The notes: generated by a model from the letters alone, not told the origin. Positions 24,602 to 34,104 are shown, numbered from the stretch's first letter. The stretch is DNA of 64,000 nucleotides from Paenibacillus sp. MSJ-34 (GCF_018918005.1 NZ_JAHLPR010000011.1:1-64000); one strand, 5' to 3'. Translations and numbers: made by a program.

Positions 24602-25546
24602 TCATCGAAGATAAAGCGATCGCATACTCTCGATTTTTTGAAGGATGTATGCCGCGGCCTCAGCAGGGGCCACTACTTTGACTTCATCCCCGAATTGCCA
24701 GATCAAGTCAACGTAGAAGTTCATGTCCTCCTTCGCTATTTTCATCGATAAGGCCCCGCTTCCATCCTCATTTTGCTGTATGAACGGGCCAAAACGAGGA
24801 TTCGACTCCAGCAGCCATACTCCTTTTTTCGTCATCTCAAGTTCAAGGGCAATCTGTTCTCGATCATTGTTATTGGGTTTATCCAATAACGTCTTCTGGC
24901 TTACGTCTTCCCGGCATGCAATGGTTTCGTCGAGCTTCGCGGAAAGGATTCGGTCGGCTCTGAACTGCCTTATGTCCTCCTTAGTGAAGCAATAAGCGGG
25001 ACAATACCAATATCCCGAACTGGCATACAGACCGATCGGCTGAATATTCCGCTCCGACACCCCGCTGCTGGATCGGTACTCGATGTTGACTACACTACCG
25101 ATCATAATCGCTTTCAGGAGAGTTTGAAGAATCTCCGCTGACATCAATCGATAAGGGCTCCAGAACATAATCCTGTTCTTAAGGCGATCAATCTGTTCTC
25201 TTACATCGGCAGGCAAATAATGATAAAACTTATCAAGTGCCGAGTCGGCCCCCTCTCCAAAAGGTAAGGAGCTATAATAATCCATCGTCTGACACGCGAA
25301 AAACATGGCGAGAGCTTCGCCCTCTGTAAAGCTGATCGGCGGCAGAAGTCTCTCTTGGAGCAGCCTATAGCCTCCTCCTCTTCCCTGAATGGAATATACC
25401 GGAACACCGAGTTCGCTTAGTTCTAGCAGATCCCTCGTAATCGTTCGAGTGGACAGGCCAAATTCATCGGCCAGTTCTCTAACGGTAAAGGATGGTTTGG
25501 CGTTGATCCGCATTATCAATTGGATGAGTCGCTGTGATTTTTGCAA
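24602..25546 (-). CDS. YafY-type HTH and WYL domain regulator
   Basis: A 314-residue regulator. The N-terminal HTH reads FTVRELADEFGLSTRTITRD (about 19-38) with wing GRGGGYRLLQE; the WYL region holds VNIEYRSSSGVSERNIQPIG and YWYCPAYCFTKEDIRQF (about 155-195); a WCX tail follows. It starts at TTG with GAGG seven bases ahead, inside the last 31 bases of the replication-relaxation-like gene. No divergent partner is present, so its target is unclear. It could belong functionally to the 25.5-29 kb cluster or just have been caught beside it. Confidence 0.86.
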   Translation of the reverse strand: MQKSQRLIQLIMRINAKPSFTVRELADEFGLSTRTITRDLLELSELGVPVYSIQGRGGGYRLLQERLLPPISFTEGEALAMFFACQTMDYYSSLPFGEGADSALDKFYHYLPADVREQIDRLKNRIMFWSPYRLMSAEILQTLLKAIMIGSVVNIEYRSSSGVSERNIQPIGLYASSGYWYCPAYCFTKEDIRQFRADRILSAKLDETIACREDVSQKTLLDKPNNNDREQIALELEMTKKGVWLLESNPRFGPFIQQNEDGSGALSMKIAKEDMNFYVDLIWQFGDEVKVVAPAEAAAYILQKIESMRSLYLR

Positions 25547-26325
25547 TGGTCCACCTCATGTCGATCGTTTTTTTCATCGTATCGCACGAGAAAAACCAAG
25601 ATGGCCTCTCTTTCAACTTCAGTGAGGTATTGCTTATAGAATTGAGCTTGATACCTGAGTGTTTTCATCCATTTCTCATCCTCCCGATGCACGACCAAAT
25701 AAAATGTGATGCATTTGCCTTTGGGAGTTTTGAGATTGAACCTAGCCATTGGAACTTGCTGTTCTTCCTTCAAAATCAGTATCGGATGAAATTCGAAGTG
25801 TGTCATGTTAAAGTTTTCGCGAAGTTGAATATACAGTTCATTTGTAACGACGTACTTCGCACGGTAGAGCATTGTCGTTGGTCGTGTTGCTCTGGGATCT
25901 CGATGACCCAAATGAACGCCGAACCGGAATTTAAGAATATCTGCTCCACTCGCGCCAAGCTCGTAATAACTTTGCCGATTTTCATTGGGGTTCGCATAAC
26001 TTTTCCATTGTATTCTTCGAATCAACCCGTGTTTGAGCAGCTTTCTGACTCGTTTCTTGGTAGTTTCATCCCTCTCAGCATCAGGGAAGAATAATCGCTG
26101 AATCTGCGGTAGCGTAATCCAACGGTGGACAAATAAAAATCGAACGATTTCAATGTCCCTTTCGGTTATCCAACCTTGCTTAATTTTTTCTTCAATGTAG
26201 TAAAACTCGTGCCGTGTTAGGGGATCCATACCCGTTATATAAGCATAAGGATCATCCCAAACTGGCTTTGGCTGCAGCGTCGGTTGGTCCCCTGTTTTAA
26301 TTAACGGAGACACGTGGTATTCCAT
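25516..26325 (-). CDS. Replication-relaxation family winged-helix protein
   Basis: A 269-residue protein. After a 35-residue tail it has a winged helix: EKIKQGWITERDIEIVRFLF, then RWITLPQIQRLFFPD and KKRVRKLLKHGLIRRIQW (about 47-105), followed by YYELGASGADILKFRFG and a nuclease-like alpha/beta part ending in YLTEVEREAILVFLVRYD. This layout matches the replication-relaxation family found on Firmicute plasmids and integrative elements, where it is linked to replication or mobilisation. GGAGGAGA abuts the ATG. It follows the S1-repeat gene by 14 bases and is the last gene of that operon. The catalytic role is not established. Confidence 0.7.
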   Translation of the reverse strand: MEYHVSPLIKTGDQPTLQPKPVWDDPYAYITGMDPLTRHEFYYIEEKIKQGWITERDIEIVRFLFVHRWITLPQIQRLFFPDAERDETTKKRVRKLLKHGLIRRIQWKSYANPNENRQSYYELGASGADILKFRFGVHLGHRDPRATRPTTMLYRAKYVVTNELYIQLRENFNMTHFEFHPILILKEEQQVPMARFNLKTPKGKCITFYLVVHREDEKWMKTLRYQAQFYKQYLTEVEREAILVFLVRYDEKNDRHEVDHCKNHSDSSN

Positions 26326-26339
26326 TCTCCTCCCCCCTG

Positions 26340-27188
26340 CTAGTAAATCAAATGTGGGAATTTAATGATCCTTGCCCGAATGCGCCGCTTTTCTTGGTCT
26401 ATATTCTTGATGCGAAGGCTCACACTTTTCCCTACCAGAGTGCCATGCGGAGGAGACTTTGGCGGAAACCAACACAACGCCTCTACGCCAGGCTGTAGCT
26501 TGACAAAAATGCCGACATTTTCGACGACGCTTGTAACCACGCCTGAGTAGTAGTTGTTTACTCCATAGTTATCTCGAACGCGATTCCAAGGATCTTCTAG
26601 GAGTTCCTTACGAGAAACGCGAACTTGTTTCTTCTCACGGTCAATCTTCTTAATTTTAACGGTCAGCGACGTTCCGAGAGGGACCAAATTACGAGCAGTT
26701 GGTGTCCAGTCATATTCATAATCTTGGATTGCCAGCACGCATGAGACGCCCTTTACCAAAAGATAGAGTCGTTCATCTTCCCAACCAGATACGGTGCCGG
26801 TGACAACATGATCCTCCTGGGCGGTCTCCCAGAATTCTTCCTGCAGTTCGTCGAGTGCTTGAATACGGGATAACAGTACAATCCCTTTTTCTTCGTCAAA
26901 CACTTGGACTTTCTCCGGGTCAAGCCCCAACTTCTGCACATCAAGCACCATGAAGTCGATAGTATGATCAATAAAACCGACCAACGAACGGAACTTGTGA
27001 CGATCAAATTGATCTTCATAGATCAAACCTTTCAAGCCATTGTTGAGTCGGACGAGCGCACATTGCATTTTCTTACCGTGCGGCTCGTGTACTTCGACGC
27101 CAGTCACCACTCCCTGATGGATCTGTTTCCTCCGCAGCGAGGTGCGATACTCCTGCATCGGATTGGCCGCCAATGCTTCATTTATCAT
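26340..27188 (-). CDS. S1/OB-fold RNA-binding repeat protein
   Basis: A 282-residue protein with three OB-fold-like segments: a degenerate one at about 23-62 (VVTGVEVHEPHGKK), one at about 125-160 (HVVTGTVSGWEDERLYLLVK), and a clear S1 motif at about 213-247 (YYSGVVTSVVENVGIFVKLQ). The KIKKIDREKKQVRVSRKEL and RIKNIDQEKRRIRARI ends are typical S1 closing strands. It should bind single-stranded RNA or DNA. It is not ribosomal protein S1, which has four or more regular repeats. Its ATG overlaps the previous stop (ATGA), so it is coupled to the 27185 gene. Confidence 0.72.
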   Translation of the reverse strand: MINEALAANPMQEYRTSLRRKQIHQGVVTGVEVHEPHGKKMQCALVRLNNGLKGLIYEDQFDRHKFRSLVGFIDHTIDFMVLDVQKLGLDPEKVQVFDEEKGIVLLSRIQALDELQEEFWETAQEDHVVTGTVSGWEDERLYLLVKGVSCVLAIQDYEYDWTPTARNLVPLGTSLTVKIKKIDREKKQVRVSRKELLEDPWNRVRDNYGVNNYYSGVVTSVVENVGIFVKLQPGVEALCWFPPKSPPHGTLVGKSVSLRIKNIDQEKRRIRARIIKFPHLIY

Positions 27189-27700
27189 GCGAATTCCTCC
27201 CTAGTCTTGATATAGAGTGTGTATTTGTGATCGGTCACTGTTCGGATTCCAACGAGCTCCACGTCTCCTTGCGTCCTATCAGTAACCTTGATCGCCCGCC
27301 TCTTGAACATGCCGCTCACCGTCTTTTCATCCATTTCCGAATGCCACGTGACTTGATATAGGCCACGTGATGGAGAACGTCCCGATAGGTCTATTTGGAT
27401 ATGTAGGGAGTATTTTTCAGGACTTCCAAGGGTGTAAAGCTTTACGCCCAAATCATCGAGTGCCATTCGGACTGCTGTGTTCTGCTTTGACCATTCCCTT
27501 AAAAGGCCCGGATTTATCCGTTTCATTGTCGTTACGAAGGCATAGATCGGGACCGATTCGTTCATTATTAGGCAGTTGTTATAGAAGTTTTCTACCCGTT
27601 CAACATTACATGACGGGTGCGTTAGCACAAATTCCAATTCGCTGACTAATCTTTCATCAACCAATCTAATGCTCCTTTCATCAATGGTCTCCTTTCTCAT
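27185..27700 (-). CDS. Unknown protein, first gene of the S1/replication-relaxation operon
   Basis: A 171-residue soluble alpha/beta protein: a helical N-terminal half (LVSELEFVLTHPSCNVERVE) and a beta-rich second half (KYSLHIQIDLSGRSPSRGLY). I recognise no family. The start is unsure: ATG 27700 has no ribosome site, while TTG 27664 has AAAGGAG seven bases ahead and would remove 12 residues. A TATAAT -10 lies only about 20 bases upstream of the ATG. Its stop overlaps the S1 gene start. A short frame, 27646-27681, with its own GGAG, overlaps the start. Confidence 0.62.
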   Translation of the reverse strand: MRKETIDERSIRLVDERLVSELEFVLTHPSCNVERVENFYNNCLIMNESVPIYAFVTTMKRINPGLLREWSKQNTAVRMALDDLGVKLYTLGSPEKYSLHIQIDLSGRSPSRGLYQVTWHSEMDEKTVSGMFKRRAIKVTDRTQGDVELVGIRTVTDHKYTLYIKTREEFA

Positions 27701-27701
27701 G

Positions 27702-27747
27702 TATATTAGTTATTTAGTTATTATATATACATATAAATATACTACAA
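27702..27747 (-). promoter_or_regulatory. Promoter and candidate operator of the S1 operon
   Basis: TTGTAG, 16 bases, TATAAT (27725-27720) is a plausible promoter. Just downstream, TATATTAGTTATTTAGTTA (27702-27720) contains two words, TATATTAGTT and TTATTTAGTTA, that both recur ahead of the divergent wHTH gene at 28604-28641. Confidence 0.5.
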
Positions 27748-27756
27748 TAGTAAACA

Positions 27757-27786
27757 AAAAAAATGAAGGGTATTATTTCACCCTTC
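27757..27786 (-). terminator. Terminator overlapping the stop of the 27773 gene
   Basis: GAAGGGT and ACCCTTC pair around GAAATAAT, followed in the leftward direction by ATTTTTTTTG. The stem includes the stop codon. Confidence 0.8.
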
Positions 27787-28396
27787 TTAAATGCGAACCA
27801 TTTTTTGCGATCCTTCGAGTAATCGGCTTTTGACTTGAACGTTTTACTACTTGGATATTTAACTCGATGTCACCAACGCGATTGTGAGATGGAACTATTC
27901 CGTATTCGAAGTCCTCAAACACGATATATGAATCGACATCATAGGATTCTCCCTTTGCGACCTGTTCAACCAGATGCAACAGTATCCCTTTTGCAAAAGG
28001 AATATCTGCAGCAATATTCGCTTCGGGATGATTAAACAGTTCTTTCAAGCCTTTACTGATGTATCTTACGGGCTTTTCGGTAATAGGATTGTTGATGGTG
28101 ATGATGCTTACGTCCTCTGCTTTTGGGAAAATGATTTTGGCGACGTTCTCCACTTCGTCGACCTCAAATAGTAACAAGCGACCATTGAAAATCCAAGCTC
28201 CCTCAAAATCAAACTCCAGCGCATATATTCTGTCGAGAATCGCATAGAAAAGCAATTCATAGTCCTCTATTGTTCCGTCCAGGTAGAGATCCGGAAAACC
28301 GTAGTGGGTCAATCCGTGTGTACGAATATAGAGCACTTGACCATCTAAGTTCGTTGTAACGATCGGTTTAATTGAAGGATCAATGAAGTGGTGCAT
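27773..28396 (-). CDS. Unknown protein in the 25.5-29 kb cluster
   Basis: A 207-residue acidic protein with no signal peptide or membrane helix. It is rich in beta strands (QVLYIRTHGLTHYGFPDLYL, then AWIFNGRLLLFEVDEVENVA) and ends in a basic tail (RSSQKPITRRIAKNGSHLRR), which suggests nucleic-acid contact. I recognise no family. It has its own terminator, so it is a separate transcript from the S1 operon downstream. It is divergent from the small wHTH gene at 28661 and shares its promoter region. Confidence 0.62.
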   Translation of the reverse strand: MHHFIDPSIKPIVTTNLDGQVLYIRTHGLTHYGFPDLYLDGTIEDYELLFYAILDRIYALEFDFEGAWIFNGRLLLFEVDEVENVAKIIFPKAEDVSIITINNPITEKPVRYISKGLKELFNHPEANIAADIPFAKGILLHLVEQVAKGESYDVDSYIVFEDFEYGIVPSHNRVGDIELNIQVVKRSSQKPITRRIAKNGSHLRRVK

Positions 28397-28603
28397 GACG
28401 CCGCCCCCTTCCCATCATCTTATTGTAAGACTTATTATAAGGCCAAATTCTATAAGCGCAAAATTTTTCTAAAGTTTTCTTTCCTTCTCTGTAAATCTTG
28501 ATGTAAATTGGGTAAAATGGACTAGGGCATTGGTTTTTATTTGACGCGATCTTGTCGGGAAATCAGTAATCATTTGGAAGGCAATCGCTCTGATTGAAGT
28601 ATA

Positions 28604-28641
28604 TTATTTAGTTAGACTGTGTGTTAATATATATATTAGTT
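28604..28641. promoter_or_regulatory. Shared promoter motifs ahead of the wHTH gene
   Basis: TTATTTAGTTA (28604-28614) and TATATTAGTT (28632-28641) are exact copies of words in the S1-operon promoter (27702-27720). They lie 20-57 bases upstream of the wHTH start. Confidence 0.5.
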
Positions 28642-28660
28642 TCCTGAAAGGTTCGGTGAA

Positions 28661-28969
28661 ATGTCAATGACCAATGATTTCGATCTGTCTATGCAGTTAA
28701 AACCATATTTAGAATCTATGATTAACAATCTTCCTAACGCCCCCAAGCTTGTTATGCAAGCCTTATCAAAAAAAGATTACAACAAGGAAGATTTGTCTCT
28801 TGAAAGCAGGGTCCGTCGCGGTGAACTTAACTATGCACTTTGTTGGATTGAAGCACTAGGTTTTGTTAGGTTTAATACTAGCGGTCGGCAGAAACTTTAC
28901 AGTTTGACTCCACTGGGTAAAACTGTGTATGAGGAGTTTCATGATTTATTCCATAATCTGAACGAGTAA
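28661..28969 (+). CDS. Small winged-helix protein
   Basis: A 102-residue protein, mostly a winged helix: ESRVRRGELNYALCWIEALG, then VRFNTSGRQKLYSLTPLGK, the usual wing and final helix of small wHTH regulators. The N-terminal 40 residues (LKPYLESMINNLPNAPKLVM) are helical and may form a dimer arm. AAAGG lies nine bases ahead of the ATG. It is divergent from the 27773 gene. The IS4-type element begins just after its stop. By position and fold it is the likely regulator of the 25.5-29 kb cluster. Confidence 0.65.
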   Translation: MSMTNDFDLSMQLKPYLESMINNLPNAPKLVMQALSKKDYNKEDLSLESRVRRGELNYALCWIEALGFVRFNTSGRQKLYSLTPLGKTVYEEFHDLFHNLNE

Positions 28970-29030
28970 AAAAATCTCCTATTGTTATGGGGTAGGCATG
29001 TTACCCACTCCATCACAAAGGAGACTCACC

Positions 29031-30239
29031 ATGGGTAACGATATACCATCTCATGTGTTTCGTCAATGCTTTCATTGGTTTGATGTGAATTACAAGGATA
29101 TTCTCTTCGATCATCGTGCGCAGAAGCTCCATACGGGTAAGGCCGTGTTGTTGTTCCTGGAGGCCGCTTGGAATAAACGCGATTCCCTCGACGACATTGC
29201 GAACAATCTTAGAGCCAAGGAATGGATGCAACAGTGGATCGGAATCAAATCCATTCACGGTTCCACCTTATGTCGCAAGCTGGAGAAGTTACCGCTGGAT
29301 CTGCTTCAAGACTTGTTTGCCTCGGTCGTCAAGGCGATCGCACTCTGCTATGCCGGGAAGACAGGGATTAAGAAGTTAGGCAAGTTGGCAACCGTTGACT
29401 CGACGGAAATTCGACTTCCACGCGTCAACGGAACCTGGGCGTACACATCATCCAGCAAAAATGCGGTGAAGATGCATACTCGATTGCTGGTCGCCGATGC
29501 CGACAGTGTTTGCCCGGAGGAAGTCATCCTGTCCACCGCCGCCGTTTCGGATCAAGAAGTAGCACTCGATCTTGTAGTTGATACGATGAACACCTATGTG
29601 TTTGACCGCGGCTACATCAACTTCGCCCACTATCGGAAATGGGTACAGCGCGGCAACCAGTTCGTCGCTCGAGTGAAAGCAAACAACCGATTCCGTGTGC
29701 TGGAGAAACGTGATGTTACAGAACAAAACCACATCCTCTTGGACGCCGACGTCGAATGGAAGGATCCGAAAACCGAAGCCGCATTCAAACTGCGGCTCGT
29801 TGAATACGAATACGTGAACGACAAGAAGCAGAAGTGCAAGATTCGCGTGGTGACGAATCGTTGGGATCTTATGGCTGAGGAGATCAGTGAAATCTACCGG
29901 TATCGATGGAAGATCGAACTGTTCTTCAAATGGATGAAGCAGCATCTCCGCCTAACAAAACTGTACAGCTACAAACCGGAAGCCGTGTGGAATCAGATTT
30001 ACCTGACACTGATCGCCTACGCCCTCTGCGAACTGATTCGGTTGACCGTGAAGCCTGAGAAAAGCTGCTGGCAGATCCTACAGGCGCTCAACCGATATGC
30101 AGATCGTCCCGTTGAGGAATTGCTGGCTGAGTTAAATCGTACACCAACGAGATCGAGTCAGGGGCGAAGGAAGAAGAAGAGAGGGCGACCTAGGAAACAC
30201 CCTCCTAAGCTGAAACCAGTGCACATCATCATCAGGTGA
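29031..30239 (+). CDS. IS4 family DDE transposase
   Basis: A 402-residue transposase. DDE residues are visible: LATVDSTEIRLP (first D, near 120), TYVFDRGYINF (second D, near 188), and YRYRWKIELFFKWMKQHLRL, the IS4-type Y-(2)-R-(3)-E-(6)-K signature with the catalytic E (near 299). The C-terminal tail is very basic (RRKKKRGRPRKHPP). Start ATG 29031 is set by AAAGGAG. The gene is complete and may be active. It inserted next to, not inside, the wHTH gene. Confidence 0.93.
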   Translation: MGNDIPSHVFRQCFHWFDVNYKDILFDHRAQKLHTGKAVLLFLEAAWNKRDSLDDIANNLRAKEWMQQWIGIKSIHGSTLCRKLEKLPLDLLQDLFASVVKAIALCYAGKTGIKKLGKLATVDSTEIRLPRVNGTWAYTSSSKNAVKMHTRLLVADADSVCPEEVILSTAAVSDQEVALDLVVDTMNTYVFDRGYINFAHYRKWVQRGNQFVARVKANNRFRVLEKRDVTEQNHILLDADVEWKDPKTEAAFKLRLVEYEYVNDKKQKCKIRVVTNRWDLMAEEISEIYRYRWKIELFFKWMKQHLRLTKLYSYKPEAVWNQIYLTLIAYALCELIRLTVKPEKSCWQILQALNRYADRPVEELLAELNRTPTRSSQGRRKKKRGRPRKHPPKLKPVHIIIR

Positions 30240-30266
30240 AGCGCACAGCAGACTACATCGTTTTGT

Positions 30267-30307
30267 AAACGGTAACATGCCACATTCAAAGCATCGTTAC
30301 CGTTTTT
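30267..30307 (+). terminator. Terminator after the transposase
   Basis: AAACGGTAACATGC pairs with GCATCGTTACCGTTT (one bulge) around a 10-base loop and ends in TTTTT. Confidence 0.8.
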
Positions 30308-30478
30308 GTCCATATGATCAAGAGATAAAATTCTGATAATTCGAATAAATATTTCTGCGTGTTCTATTTCCCCATATTGTACAAACCGATTCACCGGAAC
30401 AGTTCAATCTACCTCAAACCCAAACAACCATGTAAGGTTTTTTACAAGGCTAGTGATGATTCAGGTCTGCAGACGAAA

Positions 30479-30550
30479 ATAACGGCGCTGGCAACCGTTA
30501 CAATCGGAGTCCGGCTGTTTTTCGCGAAATAACGGCGCTGACAGCCGTTA
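30479..30550. repeat. Direct repeat of a 22-base unit
   Basis: ATAACGGCGCTGGCAACCGT at 30479 and ATAACGGCGCTGACAGCCGT at 30529, 50 bases apart, each ending TTA. Each unit carries AACGG/CCGTT inverted ends. Non-coding. Confidence 0.6.
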
Positions 30551-30621
30551 GAATCCAACATGGCCAATAGGGCTGGAATTTAAAGGACGCCACCGGGCAT
30601 TTTTCCCAATATGCAGTTCGA

Positions 30622-31008
30622 CTACTCCTTCAAGAAGGGCGTAAAGTCGCATGCCGGCGGGGCATGTGTCCCTTGTTTCCTCTTGATGACTTCGCTGCCA
30701 TATCGGTCTCCCCACTCGTGCATGGCCAGCAAAATCGGCTTCAACGTTCGGCCGAATTCGGTCAATGTATATTCCACCTTCGGCGGAACCTCCTGGTATA
30801 CCGTCCGGCTGATGATGCCGTCCGCCTCCAGCTCTCTCAACTGCAATGTCAAGATTCGCTGCGTAATGTCCGGAAGCTCGCGTTTGATTTCCGTGAACCG
30901 CCTCGTTTTTTCGGCCAGCAAACCCAGGATAATGCCTTTCCATTTACCCCCGATCACATCCAGCGTGACTTCCATCGGGCAGCCGTAAGGCGTATTCCCC
31001 TTCCCCAT
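30622..31008 (-). CDS. HxlR family regulator
   Basis: A 128-residue HxlR-type winged helix. The signature is complete: [20 protein letters not shown] with the conserved N-terminal cysteine, [20 protein letters not shown] for the HTH, then [20 protein letters not shown] for the wing. The start at 31008 is set by GGAGGGG. An in-frame ATG at 31041 lacks a site. It is divergent from an MFS exporter, which is probably its target. A GCACA/TGTGC palindrome lies between them. The conserved cysteine suggests a thiol-reactive signal. Confidence 0.91.
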   Translation of the reverse strand: MGKGNTPYGCPMEVTLDVIGGKWKGIILGLLAEKTRRFTEIKRELPDITQRILTLQLRELEADGIISRTVYQEVPPKVEYTLTEFGRTLKPILLAMHEWGDRYGSEVIKRKQGTHAPPACDFTPFLKE

Positions 31009-31054
31009 TTGCTTCCCCTCCGATCCGTTCAATTGTTCCATTTTTGTTATCATA

Positions 31055-31068
31055 GCACAAAAATGTGC
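31055..31068. promoter_or_regulatory. Candidate HxlR operator
   Basis: GCACA, AAAA, TGTGC is a perfect short palindrome 47 bases upstream of the hxlR-type start, next to a TATGATAAC -10-like sequence. Confidence 0.5.
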
Positions 31069-31155
31069 GTTATTGCATTTCGTTACAGGTCGTTCTATAT
31101 TTAGATCGTCGCTTTCCGGAAAACGGCGCAAAATCTCCTCGAGAGGTGGTGCCGG

Positions 31156-32340
31156 ATGAGAAATATTTGGATCGTTCTTGCGCTTATCGTATGCGTCTTC
31201 GGCAATACAACGGGCGAGTTCGTCATCGCGGGAATCCTTCCCGCGATCGCGGATGACCTGCGGATCTCGATATCGGACGCGGGTCTATTGGTCACCGCCT
31301 ACGCGATCGGCATGATCGTCGGCGGGCCGCTGCTTACGTCGCTCACCGTCCGTTTCTCCCGCAAACCGCTCATCGTTTGGCTTCTTGCGGTATCGGTGAT
31401 CGGGAATTTGGTGTCGGCGGTCGCCCCGAATTATCCCGCTCTGTTCGCAGCGCGGATGATCACGTCACTGGTGACCGCCACCTTCTTCGCCAACGCGATC
31501 GTGATTGCGGCTTCTACCGCTCCGGCAGGGAAACAGGCGTCCGCGGTGTCGATGCTTGCTTTCGGAATGAACCTGTCGATGATCCTGGGCGCGCCGATCG
31601 GGACCTTCATCGGAACCCATGCGGGGTGGAGGGCCACCTTCATGGCGATCGCCCTATGCGGTGCCGTCGGATGGCTTCTGGTGATCCGCCTGGTCCCGAA
31701 TCTCCCGCGCGAATCTTCACGAACCTCCGTCTGGACGGAATGGCGGGTTTTCCGGAGTCCCGACGTGTTGATCGCGATCGCCGTCACCGCGATTGGCAAC
31801 GCCGGACAACTTGCCGTCTTTACCTACCTCTCGCCGTTGTTGACAAGCATCAGCGGATTCAGCGAGGAATCGGTAGCCCTATTATTGCTGGCATACGGAG
31901 TAGGGGCGACGATCGGAAATTTCATCGGCGGCCGGTTGTCCGACCGCGCGCCGATGACGTCGCAAGTGTCCTTGCTGGCTTCGCTTGCCGCCTGCCTTCT
32001 CTTGTTCGGGCTATTTGCTTCCGACGCGTTTGTTGCCGCCGTCCTGGTCTTCCTGATGGGCGCATTGTGCTTCTCGGTGATTCCCGGCATGCAGACGAGG
32101 GTGTTCGCAACCGCCCGGTCCGCGCCGACACTCGCGATCGCCGTCAACGCTTCCGCGTACCAGCTTGCGGCCGCCTTGGCGGCATGGTGGGGAGGCGCGG
32201 TCATCCACGGAGGTTTTGGGCTAAGGTCCATCTATTTCGTAGGCGCCTGCGTAACGACGGCCGGCATCATCCTAAGCAGCTATGCCTGGCTTCGGGATCG
32301 CCAAACGCTGCGTACGAGCGAGCCGTCCGGTTCACGTTGA
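31156..32340 (+). CDS. MFS transporter (AraJ/drug:H+ antiporter type)
   Basis: A 394-residue, 12-helix major facilitator. The motif-A loop between helices 2 and 3 reads [20 protein letters not shown], and the motif-C region [20 protein letters not shown] (about 135-154) is that of drug/H+ antiporters of the 12-helix AraJ/YdhP branch. GAGGTGG lies ahead of the ATG. GC content is clearly higher than in the flanking accessory genes, which suggests separate origin. It is paired with the divergent HxlR regulator. The substrate is unknown. Confidence 0.9.
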   Translation: MRNIWIVLALIVCVFGNTTGEFVIAGILPAIADDLRISISDAGLLVTAYAIGMIVGGPLLTSLTVRFSRKPLIVWLLAVSVIGNLVSAVAPNYPALFAARMITSLVTATFFANAIVIAASTAPAGKQASAVSMLAFGMNLSMILGAPIGTFIGTHAGWRATFMAIALCGAVGWLLVIRLVPNLPRESSRTSVWTEWRVFRSPDVLIAIAVTAIGNAGQLAVFTYLSPLLTSISGFSEESVALLLLAYGVGATIGNFIGGRLSDRAPMTSQVSLLASLAACLLLFGLFASDAFVAAVLVFLMGALCFSVIPGMQTRVFATARSAPTLAIAVNASAYQLAAALAAWWGGAVIHGGFGLRSIYFVGACVTTAGIILSSYAWLRDRQTLRTSEPSGSR

Positions 32341-32618
32341 TTGAAGGGCCGTTTCAGATGCGGAGTGGAGATCAGAGAAGGGGAATCGGAGAGATATCTG
32401 AGCTCTCGTACACGCACGAATGGGATGAATCCCGGGAGATGCCGCATTCGTTTACAATTCCAAGGTCATGCACACGCTATGGGGTCTGCTCCACTCCGCA
32501 TTGTGCTCGTCCAACGGCTTCTTCAACGCGGCTTTCTCCGGTCCATTTCTCCGTGATTTGGGCCATGACTTTTTCGAAAATTATCGCACAATTTCCTTGT
32601 TCGCTTGCAATGTTCATT

Positions 32619-33224
<606 letters not shown>

Positions 33225-33387
33225 GAAAGATCCTCCAATATCCGATTTACAAATTTCCGTAACCTTAATAAGGCGAAAACCTTATCCGATTATTTCCCCG
33301 CAAGAATGCTCTTTGTTAGCTGCATTTATTCACATGAAAAAAGCATCTGCAGCCGCAGTGGCTATAGATGCTTTACAGTGCAAACGC

Positions 33388-33939
33388 TTAACCTTTCAAC
33401 AATTGTTTCATATCGATTTCTTGCTTTTTCGATTCCGGAACTTCATACATCGACTCCGCTTTAAAGCCGAACATACCGGCGAACAAAACCGCCGGAATCA
33501 TGCCGATTGCATTATTGTAAGCAATGACATTGGCGTTGTATGTACGACGGGCGGCGGACAACTTCTCTTCCAGGTCGTTCACCGTATGCTGCAGGTGGAG
33601 GAAGTTGCGACTCGCCTGTAACTGCGGGTAGTCTTCGGCTTGAATCCGAATTCCTTCCAATTTTTGATTCAAATCCTCGTAAGCTTGCAGCTTCTCGGAT
33701 ATCGAACGGCCGGCGAGACCTTGTCTCATGGCCGTTATTTCCTTGAGCGTATCGCGTTCGTGCTTGGCATATGCAACCACTGCTTCGCCGATCTGGATCA
33801 GCGTGTCAAATCGCTGCTGCAAATACACCTCTACCGCTTGAAACGCCTCCCGAATCCGGTTCCGCATCTTGAACAACCGGTTGTACAAGTAGATGAGATA
33901 CAGCACGATGACTGCAATAATGACTGAAGCAATAATCAT
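33388..33939 (-). CDS. LemA family protein
   Basis: A 183-residue LemA protein: one N-terminal membrane helix (IIASVIIAVIVLYLIYLYN, 2-20) and a cytoplasmic or exposed four-helix coiled coil containing RNRIREAFQAVEVYLQQRFD and the closing FGFKAESMYEVPE. Two phage-like or cell-envelope roles have been proposed; none is settled. It is divergent from a DUF3137 gene, a well-known partner of LemA, so the two probably act together at the membrane. Confidence 0.93.
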   Translation of the reverse strand: MIIASVIIAVIVLYLIYLYNRLFKMRNRIREAFQAVEVYLQQRFDTLIQIGEAVVAYAKHERDTLKEITAMRQGLAGRSISEKLQAYEDLNQKLEGIRIQAEDYPQLQASRNFLHLQHTVNDLEEKLSAARRTYNANVIAYNNAIGMIPAVLFAGMFGFKAESMYEVPESKKQEIDMKQLLKG

Positions 33940-34104
33940 ACCCTCCGCCCTTTCATTTTGTGTTTCTCAAACACTATGAATATAGTATTGCAATTGTGAA
34001 AAAATAACAAGGAATTTTAGCAGAAACTGTCGAATCATGAGGATATAGAGCATGAGAGAATCGGCCGGAACGGTTTAACACGGCTATTAGGCGGAGGAAA
34101 ACAA

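Larger units (their letters stand above)
28972..30310 (+). mobile_element. IS4-type insertion sequence
   Basis: One intact DDE transposase gene with its own ribosome site and terminator. The exact ends are not settled: GGCATGTTACC near 28995 recurs inverted as GGTAACATGCC near 30271-30281, close to each end, but clear terminal repeats and target duplication are not evident. Coordinates are approximate. Confidence 0.6.

Noticed and set aside
30271-30281. Terminal inverted repeat of the IS4 element
   Set aside because: GGTAACATGCC does pair with GGCATGTTACC near the left end, but it is also part of the transposase terminator stem, so I do not call it the IS end.
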